Part shown: positions 1 through 6,765 of the stretch, piece after piece
Layout of the letters: every line of letters begins with the position of its first letter
Position numbering within the stretch: position 1 is the stretch's first letter
NCBI GenBank assembly: GCA_023663705.1
Contig: JAMPGY010000010.1
Location: 1-64,000 of the forward strand
DNA: 64,000 bases
DNA from: Clostridium sp.
Lineage (GTDB): Bacteria; Bacteroidota; Bacteroidia; Bacteroidales; Bacteroidaceae
Direction of reading: 5' to 3'
Notes under the pieces: generated by a model
Databases searched by the model: none
The model's input: only the letters and a program-made list of their open reading frames with translations
Told to the model about the DNA's origin: nothing
Position numbers and translations under genes: made by a program

Positions 1-54
1 ACGGAAATTTTCGGCAGTCTTTTATATTTTTCCCCACTATTTTTCTACTGAGCC

Positions 55-3000
55 GTGGCCATCCCCACCGGACGGGACGCCCAGTTGTGGAAAGTGGAAG
101 GATCGGCGGCATCGGGCTACATGTTTGTCTCCCGAAGCGGGCAGCGGTTGTATATAGATCCCGCCACGTATAGTACCAATTTCCGCACGTCTGCCCATCC
201 CGGGAAAGGCATGCGTTTCAATCTGACACCCTACGGCAACGGTTTCGAGATCATCCCCACCGGGGCGACATCGCTGTCGCTCAACCCTTGGGGCGGAAAT
301 TCGGTGGGCGCTCTGCTCGCTCTTTACTACAAGAACGATCCCAACGCCGTGGTGCGCTTTATTCCCGAGGCGGAACTGTCCTCCACATCTGTGGTCAATA
401 TCATCCCCTATCCGGCATCGGTGACGGCCGGTGACGGCCGCTTCGATCTGAAGGATCTTTCGGCCATCGTGTATTGCAACGACGAAACGCAGGGACTGGC
501 GGCCAAACTGGCGGCCGACTTGAAGACCGTGGCCGGAGTGTCGCCAGAGGTGACTGCTGAGACAACGCATGCTCCGGCTCTCCGCTTGTCGGTGGACGGG
601 ACATTGGGGGCTGAGGCCTATACACTCCAGATCACATCGGAGGGTATCGCTGTTTCCGCCTCGGCCTACGGCGGTTTCTTCTATGCCCTGCAGAGTCTGC
701 GCCAGCTGATGCCGGCAGCCGTCTGGGGCACGGAAGCTGCGCCGGATGCCGACTGGACAGTGCCCTGTGTGGACATTGCCGACGAGCCGATGCTGGGTTA
801 CCGTGGATTCCATTTCGATGTGGCCCGTCATTTCTTCGACAAGGAGGAGGTGAAAAAGCTTCTGGATGTGGCTGCCATCTACAAACTCAACCGTCTGCAT
901 TGGCATCTCACCGACGACCAGGGCTGGCGCGTGGAGATTCCCGAATACCCCCGCCTCACCACCGTGGGAGCCGTGCGCAGCCGTTCGCTCACCATCAACG
1001 ACCCCACGGGAGGCGTGGAGTTTTACGACGACACGGAATACGGTCGCGGATGCTTCTACACGCTCGATGATTTGCGTGAGATCGTAGCCTATGCCAAAGA
1101 ACGTAACATCGAGGTGTATCCGGAGATAGACATGCCGGGACACATGGTGGCCGCCATTGCCGCCTATCCGGAGTTCAGCTGCGATCCGTCGCGTACCTAT
1201 GAGGTGCGTGTGACCAAGGGGGTGTCTACCGAGATCCTCAATATCGGTGACGATCGGGTGATCGACTTTTTGAAATGTGTGCTCGACCACATGTGTGAGG
1301 TGTTCCCCTATGAATTCATTCACTTGGGCGGAGACGAATGTCCCACGGGAGCCTGGACGACCAATGCCGACTGTCAGCGGCGCATCAAGGAAGAAGGTCT
1401 GACCGGAGTGGAGGAACTGCAGCCCTGGTTGCTCGAGACATTGGGTACCTACATACACGACAAGTACGGTAAGGAAATCGTGGCTTGGAACGAACTGCAG
1501 GAGCATTGGCGCAGCGACTACAAACTGAATCCGATCATGATGGCGTGGATCTGCACGCCGGCCGCGTCTGCCGCAAAGGGGTTCCGCAGCATAGCCGTGC
1601 CCACGTCGCCCATGTATCTCGACCTGTTGCAGGCCTCCGCGTCGCAGATGGAATTTGACGCACCCTACATGGGGGGCTATGGCGACAATGTGGTCAACTC
1701 CATCGAGCGCGTCTATGCCTACAACCCGCTGGGTTCGCTCTCCGACGATCAGAAACACATGTGTATCGGCACGCAGGCCAACCTGTGGACCGAGAGCTGC
1801 ACGTCCAACGAGGAGGCCGAGTATTGCTACTATCCCCGCCTGCTGGCATTGAGCGAGACGGCATGGCTCCCTGCCTCCCAAAAGAACTACGCGGCTTTCT
1901 ACCGCCGCTTGCAGAGCCATGCGGACATACTGCAGGCCAAGCATGTGCGCTATGCCGGCTATGCGTTCGAACCCAAGGACATGACGGCTGCCGAGACGGC
2001 TATGGCCGAGGGCGGGGCATTGCTGTCGGCATCGCAGCCCGGTGCGGTGGGCTATCCTTCCGCTTCGGCTTACAATGCCCTGCAGACCGCATTGCGTGAT
2101 TTGACTTCCAATCCCGGGAGCGAGGAGGCACTGGCCGGACTTAAGGAACAGATACAGGCCTACAAGGTAGCCCCCCTCACGCAGCCCGAGGCCGGCAAGT
2201 ACTATCAGATAGTGTCGGCTTCCACCTATTATAAGAACCGATACAATGGCTCCACGGTCTACGAAAAGTCGGGTAAGTTGTGTTTCCACTATACCCCGCA
2301 GCTGGAACCCGAGGAAATCTGGGCGTTTGTGCCGCAGGACGGCGGTTCGTTCCTGTTGCGTCAGGCCATCAGCGGCCGCTATGCGGATATGCCTGCCTAT
2401 AATGCGGCTGTTGTCCTGTCCGATGCTCCGGGCTGTGCGTTCCGCATCGAGTCGCCTGTCACATCCGCCGGGGGAGACTTTCTGCCCGGTGTGGTCATGC
2501 TTTCGGATGCGAAGGCTGTGGCCGGCGATGCGCAGGTGAAGCGTCTCTATGGCACGATGGCCGGTGTGGTGACGGCTTTTGACAACGCCTCAATCGGCCA
2601 TCCGGCTACGTGGCGCATCGTGGAGGTGACGGATTTCCGCCTGTTCCTGCAACGTCTGGTGGAGAAGTGCGACCGTCTGCTGGCTACGGTCCAGGTGGGC
2701 GAATACGGAGAACCTTCCCAGGAGGCTGTCGACTTCCTGCGTCAGCAGGTGGCGGATCCGGCGCGGGAAGCCTTGAATGGCGAAGTCAATCAGGAAGTTT
2801 ATGATCAGTATGCTCGGCTCTACCAGCAGTTTCTCGACATGCCCCGCGCCTCGTATGCCGATGCCTTGCGCGAGGATTGCTATTATCACATTTCCAACGC
2901 CTACTTCACGGCAAAATATGCCAGGGCGGCCGATAATCAGGTGGTGCCTGCCGACTTGTCCACGGGAGACGACGCTTTCTGCTGGCGTTTTAAAAAGCAT

Positions 3001-3402
3001 ACGGACGGCACGGTGTCCATCATCAGCAAGTCAACCGGTACGGCCGCCTACATTGATGGCGATGCGGTGGATCAGACGGTGAAGTTGGGGCGTGATTACG
3101 CTTGGGCTCTGCGGGAGGTGACCACAGACTTGGGCACGACGGCGGTGGCTGTCATGGACGGCAGCGGTGCCTTCAGTTGGTACACCAATCCGAACGCCTG
3201 GAGCTATGTGCTGACGAAGCCCTACGACTGGGGAGCTTCCATCTGGACGCTGACACCGCTGGAGAACGATCCCACCGGCGTGGGCGCGGTGTCTGCAGAC
3301 GCCCGGAAGTCTTCCCCGTTGTATGATTTGTCCGGTCGGCATGTGACTCAACCCCGTCGGGGCATCTACATCACGCAGGACGGAAATAAGGTGGTGAAAT
3401 AA
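55..3402 (+). CDS. GH20 beta-N-acetylhexosaminidase, N-terminally truncated, with cargo-like tail
   Basis: Expected to remove terminal beta-linked GlcNAc/GalNAc from glycans outside the cell or on its surface. Residues about 5-105 form a beta-rich accessory domain also found in the GH95 protein of this window. A GH20 N-terminal domain follows (about 110-240), then the catalytic barrel (about 245-620), with the family Asp-Glu pair at D427-E428 in HLGGDE. Residues 640-1050 hold helical and ricin-like accessory segments. The end (YDLSGRHV..., GIYITQDGNKVVK) looks like a type IX sorting tail. The only available start is GTG at 55, directly after an in-frame TGA (49-51). There is no signal peptide, and the first strands of the accessory domain are missing. 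Bases 1-48 are AT-rich and do not encode the missing part in any frame. So the gene is truncated, rearranged, or cut by an assembly edge. Catalytic assignment is firm; the 5' end is not. Confidence 0.9.
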   Translation: MAIPTGRDAQLWKVEGSAASGYMFVSRSGQRLYIDPATYSTNFRTSAHPGKGMRFNLTPYGNGFEIIPTGATSLSLNPWGGNSVGALLALYYKNDPNAVVRFIPEAELSSTSVVNIIPYPASVTAGDGRFDLKDLSAIVYCNDETQGLAAKLAADLKTVAGVSPEVTAETTHAPALRLSVDGTLGAEAYTLQITSEGIAVSASAYGGFFYALQSLRQLMPAAVWGTEAAPDADWTVPCVDIADEPMLGYRGFHFDVARHFFDKEEVKKLLDVAAIYKLNRLHWHLTDDQGWRVEIPEYPRLTTVGAVRSRSLTINDPTGGVEFYDDTEYGRGCFYTLDDLREIVAYAKERNIEVYPEIDMPGHMVAAIAAYPEFSCDPSRTYEVRVTKGVSTEILNIGDDRVIDFLKCVLDHMCEVFPYEFIHLGGDECPTGAWTTNADCQRRIKEEGLTGVEELQPWLLETLGTYIHDKYGKEIVAWNELQEHWRSDYKLNPIMMAWICTPAASAAKGFRSIAVPTSPMYLDLLQASASQMEFDAPYMGGYGDNVVNSIERVYAYNPLGSLSDDQKHMCIGTQANLWTESCTSNEEAEYCYYPRLLALSETAWLPASQKNYAAFYRRLQSHADILQAKHVRYAGYAFEPKDMTAAETAMAEGGALLSASQPGAVGYPSASAYNALQTALRDLTSNPGSEEALAGLKEQIQAYKVAPLTQPEAGKYYQIVSASTYYKNRYNGSTVYEKSGKLCFHYTPQLEPEEIWAFVPQDGGSFLLRQAISGRYADMPAYNAAVVLSDAPGCAFRIESPVTSAGGDFLPGVVMLSDAKAVAGDAQVKRLYGTMAGVVTAFDNASIGHPATWRIVEVTDFRLFLQRLVEKCDRLLATVQVGEYGEPSQEAVDFLRQQVADPAREALNGEVNQEVYDQYARLYQQFLDMPRASYADALREDCYYHISNAYFTAKYARAADNQVVPADLSTGDDAFCWRFKKHTDGTVSIISKSTGTAAYIDGDAVDQTVKLGRDYAWALREVTTDLGTTAVAVMDGSGAFSWYTNPNAWSYVLTKPYDWGASIWTLTPLENDPTGVGAVSADARKSSPLYDLSGRHVTQPRRGIYITQDGNKVVK

Positions 3403-3424
3403 AGTGTTTCTGAATCATCAGGGT

Positions 3425-3457
3425 CGGGCTGCTCCGTGTGGGGCGGCCCGATTTCGT
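3425..3457 (+). terminator. Terminator after the GH20 gene
   Basis: An 8-bp GC-rich stem (3425-3432 with 3443-3450, one G-U pair) is followed by a short T-rich stretch, 22 bases after the GH20 stop codon. Confidence 0.55.
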
Positions 3458-3871
3458 TGCAGGCCGGACGTTCCGTCGACGAGAGCCCCGAACTGCTCTT
3501 CTGAACTGCAAAATTACAGCATTGTCTGACAGATATGACACCTGATGACACATTCTTTTATAACTTTCGCGAGAAAAAAAGTAAGTCCGCCACCCTTTTA
3601 AGGGGTGCCCAATTACTTTTTTCACTTTATAAAGTTTGCAAAACGGACATCGTATCTGTCATACAAATACAGAACAATTTGTTTGTCAGGCATTTACAAT
3701 GATACATGTTTTTCCGGCAAAATCAACGGACATTCATGAAAACTCCCGAATTCTACACCCGACGCACCCTTGCGCTCATGTATTTCCCGAAAAGTCCGGT
3801 ACGCCAGGCCGTACGCCGGCTCACGGAATGGATCCACCGGTGCCGCTCCTTCGCGGCAGTCCTTGGTAAAC
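3458..3871. other. Intergenic stretch without a convincing gene
   Basis: Two overlapping short open frames (3636-3869 and 3706-3921) have no recognisable protein character and unlike codon use. Small hairpins are visible near 3590-3606 and 3841-3858. I see no promoter of the Bacteroidales type with a gene behind it. Confidence 0.5.
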
Positions 3872-3986
3872 GTAACGGAGGTTGTCCGTTATGTGTAACG
3901 AAGCTCCTTCAGTATACATAACGAAGCCCCTTCAGTACACGTAATAAAGCTCCTTCGGTATGTGTAACGGAGCACCTCCGGCAGGT
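3872..3986. repeat. Five imperfect 23-bp tandem repeats, each with an internal dyad
   Basis: Units start at 3872, 3895, 3918, 3941 and 3964, each exactly 23 bp. A decayed sixth may run 3987-4009. The shared core is GTAACGAAGCTCCTTC, in which GAAG and CTTC can pair across three bases. The units keep length exactly but vary in sequence, which points to an old array. It lies between the GH20 terminator and the tRNA-Pro terminator. Function unknown. Confidence 0.8.
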
Positions 3987-4032
3987 GTACCGAAGGATCC
4001 TGTTGCTTCGGGTCATGCGCCCGAGCCCGTTG

Positions 4033-4072
4033 AAAAAGAAAAAGCACCGCATGTATGCCATGCAGTGCTTTT
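4033..4072 (-). terminator. Terminator of tRNA-Pro
   Basis: On the minus strand a 13-bp stem (4041-4053 with 4059-4071, one G-U or mismatch) is followed by a T-rich run (complement of 4033-4043). It begins 6 bases past the 3' end of the tRNA. Confidence 0.75.
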
Positions 4073-4076
4073 CTGT

Positions 4077-4150
4077 CGGGATGACTGGATTCGAACCAGC
4101 GACCACTCGCCCCCCAGACGAGTACTCTAACCGGACTGAGCTACATCCCG
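4077..4150 (-). tRNA. tRNA-Pro (anticodon GGG)
   Basis: The 74-nt cloverleaf folds cleanly. The acceptor stem is 7 bp (CGGGATG with CATCCCG), and the D arm and a T arm with TTCGAAT loop are present. The anticodon loop is CTGGGGG, giving GGG at positions 34-36, which reads proline CCC/CCU codons. No CCA is encoded. A single-gene unit with its own promoter and terminator. Confidence 0.95.
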
Positions 4151-4166
4151 TTCTGTTTTGCGAGTG

Positions 4167-4198
4167 CAAAAGTAGAGATTCTTTTTGAATTGTGCAAA
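4167..4198 (-). promoter_or_regulatory. Promoter of tRNA-Pro
   Basis: On the minus strand, TTTG (complement of 4195-4198) is 20 bp from TACTTTTG (complement of 4167-4174), matching the Bacteroidales consensus TTTG-N19/20-TAnnTTTG. The -7 box ends 16 bases before the tRNA 5' end. Confidence 0.8.
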
Positions 4199-4214
4199 TA
4201 AATATCTACTTTTG
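4184..4214 (+). promoter_or_regulatory. Promoter of aroA
   Basis: TTTG (4184-4187), 19 bp, then TACTTTTG (4207-4214): an exact match to the Bacteroidales consensus. It overlaps the opposing tRNA-Pro promoter, with the two -33 boxes interleaved. Confidence 0.8.
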
Positions 4215-4243
4215 TGCTTCAGGAACCTATATTTTTTTGAGTG

Positions 4244-5488
4244 ATGCAAACAACGGTAACCTCCACAGGATTGCGGGACGTGCGGATAAATCTGCCTGCC
4301 AGCAAAAGCATAAGCAATCGCGCTTTGATAATTAATGCCTTGTCCGGTAGCGATGTGCAATTGTCCAATGTGTCTGCTTGCGACGATACATTTGTGATGG
4401 AGAGAGCATTGGCGGGGCAGCCGGATACGATAGACGTGATGGCGGCCGGAACGGCCATGCGTTTTTTATCTGCTTACTGTTCCGTGAGGCCGGGAGAACG
4501 CGTTGTCACCGGTACGGAGCGTATGCGTCACCGTCCGATAGGGGTGCTTGTGGAGGCATTGCGGGCCTTGGGTGCCACGGTAGAGTATGTGGGCGAGGAA
4601 GGCTTTCCTCCTCTGCGCATCACCGGAGGATGTCACCGGGGAGGCGTGCTTACGTTGCCGGGGAATGTCAGTTCGCAATACATCTCGGCATTGCTGATGA
4701 TAGGGCCTGCGATGGAGACGGGGCTGGTGTTGAATCTGGAAGGAGACATCGTGTCGCGTCCCTATATAGATATGACGCTGCGGATCATGACAGACTTTGG
4801 AGCAGAGGCCGGATGGACCGGGGAAAGACAGGTGACGGTGAAGCCGGTGGCTTATCGTCCCGTTCCTTATCGTATAGAGAATGATTGGAGTGCGGCTTCT
4901 TATTGGTACGAGATTGTGGCTTTGTCTTCCCGTCGGGATGTGGAGGTTGTGCTGCCCGGATTGTTTGCCGACAGTTATCAGGGCGACAGTGCGGTGGCGC
5001 GGCTGTTCGTTCCGTTGGGAGTGGAAACGGAATATGGTCTGGAGGACGGTGTGCCGGTGGTGCGTCTGCGCAGGAGCGGCAGGGTGGCGGAACGTTACGA
5101 CTGCGACTTTGTGAACCAGCCGGATTTGGCACAGACGTTTGTGGTGACTTGCGCCATGCTGGGAGTGCCCTTCCGGTTCACCGGATTGCAGAGTCTGAAG
5201 ATAAAGGAGACCGACCGCATGGCGGCTCTGATTGCCGAATTGCGTAAGTTGGGCTATCCGATAAAGGAGTCGGACGGTTCGGTGCTGTACTGGGACGGGA
5301 AACGCTGTGAACCGGTAGCGGAAGCTGCCATCGACACTTACGAGGACCATCGCATGGCTATGGCTTTTGCGCCCTGTGCTCTGGTGCTGCCGGAATTAAG
5401 GGTCAACACCCCCGGTGTGGTGACCAAATCCTATCCACGTTATTGGGATGACCTGGCTTGTGCGGGTTTTGAATTACAGACGAGATGA
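4244..5488 (+). CDS. aroA: 3-phosphoshikimate 1-carboxyvinyltransferase (EPSP synthase)
   Basis: Transfers the enolpyruvyl group of PEP to shikimate-3-phosphate in chorismate synthesis; cytosolic. Visible motifs are the substrate-binding LPASKSISNRAL near the N-terminus, AAGTAMRFLSA, and KIKETDR followed by EDHRMAMAFA in the C-terminal half. Length, 414 residues, is usual for Bacteroidales AroA. I chose ATG at 4244; an in-frame GTG sits immediately before it at 4241. The gene has its own consensus promoter. Its stop overlaps the next start by 4 bp (ATGA), so it heads a translationally coupled group with the next two membrane proteins. aroB lies about 23 kb away, not in this operon. Confidence 0.97.
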   Translation: MQTTVTSTGLRDVRINLPASKSISNRALIINALSGSDVQLSNVSACDDTFVMERALAGQPDTIDVMAAGTAMRFLSAYCSVRPGERVVTGTERMRHRPIGVLVEALRALGATVEYVGEEGFPPLRITGGCHRGGVLTLPGNVSSQYISALLMIGPAMETGLVLNLEGDIVSRPYIDMTLRIMTDFGAEAGWTGERQVTVKPVAYRPVPYRIENDWSAASYWYEIVALSSRRDVEVVLPGLFADSYQGDSAVARLFVPLGVETEYGLEDGVPVVRLRRSGRVAERYDCDFVNQPDLAQTFVVTCAMLGVPFRFTGLQSLKIKETDRMAALIAELRKLGYPIKESDGSVLYWDGKRCEPVAEAAIDTYEDHRMAMAFAPCALVLPELRVNTPGVVTKSYPRYWDDLACAGFELQTR

Positions 5489-5910
5489 TTATAGTATATA
5501 TCCTGTTGGCGTTGCTGGTGGCCGGACTTGTGGCTATGCTGGCCGGTTGGGTTTACAACCGGCAGATGCAACGCAAGGTGGAGCGGGGCGAGCTGGAAGA
5601 GATGCCCGGTGTGGTGACTGTGGACAACGAATGTTGCGGTCAGCACGAAGTGTGTGAGAAAGACAGTCTGCTGGCGGCAGTCAGTAAGGATGTGGAATAT
5701 TACGATGATGAGGAACTGGACCGTTTCAGAGGTCGGAGCGGGGCGGACTACGATGCGACGGAGGCTGATGAGTTTCGCGACATCTTCTATTCGATGCGCG
5801 ACGACGAGGTGGCCGGATGGGTGCGCAGCCTGCAATTGCGCGGAGTGGCTCTTCCGGACGAACTGAAAGACGAGATATTCCTGATTGTGGGAGAAAGGCG
5901 GATGGCATGA
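5485..5910 (+). CDS. Small single-pass membrane protein of unknown function
   Basis: 141 residues. A hydrophobic segment at about 2-24 is followed by a basic stretch (NRQMQRKVERG) and an acidic soluble region. Its notable features are a Cys-Cys-x4-Cys cluster (ECCGQHEVC) at about 48-56 and a YYDDEELDRF block. The pattern suggests an N-terminal anchor with a cytoplasmic or periplasmic tail, and the cysteines could bind metal. It overlaps aroA and the following metal-ABC permease by 4 bp at each end, so it is translated with them. The neighbour suggests a role around metal transport or the envelope, but this is inference from context. I do not recognise a family with a known function. Confidence 0.8.
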   Translation: MIIVYILLALLVAGLVAMLAGWVYNRQMQRKVERGELEEMPGVVTVDNECCGQHEVCEKDSLLAAVSKDVEYYDDEELDRFRGRSGADYDATEADEFRDIFYSMRDDEVAGWVRSLQLRGVALPDELKDEIFLIVGERRMA

Positions 5911-6725
5911 TAGAGCTGCTGGAATATACTTTTTTTCGCCACGCCTTGTTGGCCGGTCTGCTGGCCAGCATCCTGTGCGGTATGGTGGGCACGTATATCG
6001 TGACCCGCCGTCTGGTCTTTATCAGCGGAGGTATCACGCATGCCTCGTTCGGGGGCGTGGGCATAGGCCTGCTGACCGGTTGGCCGCCCATTCTGCCGGC
6101 GGCTCTTTTCGCGGTGCTGTCGGCCTGGGGCGTACAGTGGTTCGGTCATCGGCGCGACATGCGTGAAGACTCGGCCATAGCCATGTTCTGGACGTTGGGC
6201 ATGAGCATCGGTGTCATCTGCAGTTTTCTTTCGCCCGGTTATGCCACCGATCTCACCTCTTATCTGTTCGGTTCCATTCTCACGGTCACACCTTTAGACC
6301 TGGCCCTGTTGCTGTTGCTGACGTTAGGTGCAGGAGCCACCTTCCTGCTGTTGCTCCGCCCGTTGATAGCCATATCTTTTGATGCCGAGTTTGCCGCCTC
6401 GCAGCGTCTTCCGGTGGCCCGGCTCGAATATCTGATGATGGCTTTTATCGCTCTGACCATCGTGGCCTGCCTGCGTATTGCGGGCATCGTGTTGGTGATC
6501 TCTCTGCTCACCATTCCCCAGGCTACGGCCAACCTATTCACCCATCGTTACCGCACGATGATGTTTCTGTCTATGGCTTTGGGATATGCCGGTTGTTTGG
6601 GCGGCTTGTGGCTGTCTTATGTCTACAACATACCTTCGGGGGCGTCTGTTATTCTGTTCTCTATCCTGCTGTACGGTCTGTGCAAGAGCGGAAAAGCATG
6701 GTTTGTGTGGCGAAAGAGGCAATAA
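5907..6725 (+). CDS. Metal ABC transporter permease (ZnuB/MntB type, ABC-3 family)
   Basis: Integral membrane subunit of a zinc- or manganese-type importer, 272 residues with about eight hydrophobic segments. The N-terminal region (IVTRRLVFISGGITHASFGGVGIG) matches the family signature just after the first membrane span. ATG at 5907 overlaps the previous stop as ATGA. An upstream in-frame GTG (5817) would add residues that belong to the preceding reading frame, so I rejected it. The ATPase and substrate-binding subunits are not in the window, so this permease must pair with distantly encoded partners. Metal specificity cannot be read from sequence here. Confidence 0.92.
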   Translation: MIELLEYTFFRHALLAGLLASILCGMVGTYIVTRRLVFISGGITHASFGGVGIGLLTGWPPILPAALFAVLSAWGVQWFGHRRDMREDSAIAMFWTLGMSIGVICSFLSPGYATDLTSYLFGSILTVTPLDLALLLLLTLGAGATFLLLLRPLIAISFDAEFAASQRLPVARLEYLMMAFIALTIVACLRIAGIVLVISLLTIPQATANLFTHRYRTMMFLSMALGYAGCLGGLWLSYVYNIPSGASVILFSILLYGLCKSGKAWFVWRKRQ

Positions 6726-6765
6726 AAGCCATGTTTTTCAGTTAAAAAAAGAGATAAGACTTGTG

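Noticed and set aside
37-2289. A 750-codon open frame antisense to GH20
   Set aside because: It mirrors the codon structure of a GC-rich gene on the other strand and shows no domain, signal or start context. Similar antisense frames at 6793-8952, 30932-32911 and 61030-62823 are rejected for the same reason.
3636-3921. Two overlapping short frames downstream of GH20
   Set aside because: No conserved motif, mixed codon use, and overlap with the tandem repeats.
3872-3986. CRISPR array
   Set aside because: Units are directly adjacent with no spacers and differ among themselves; no cas gene is in the window.
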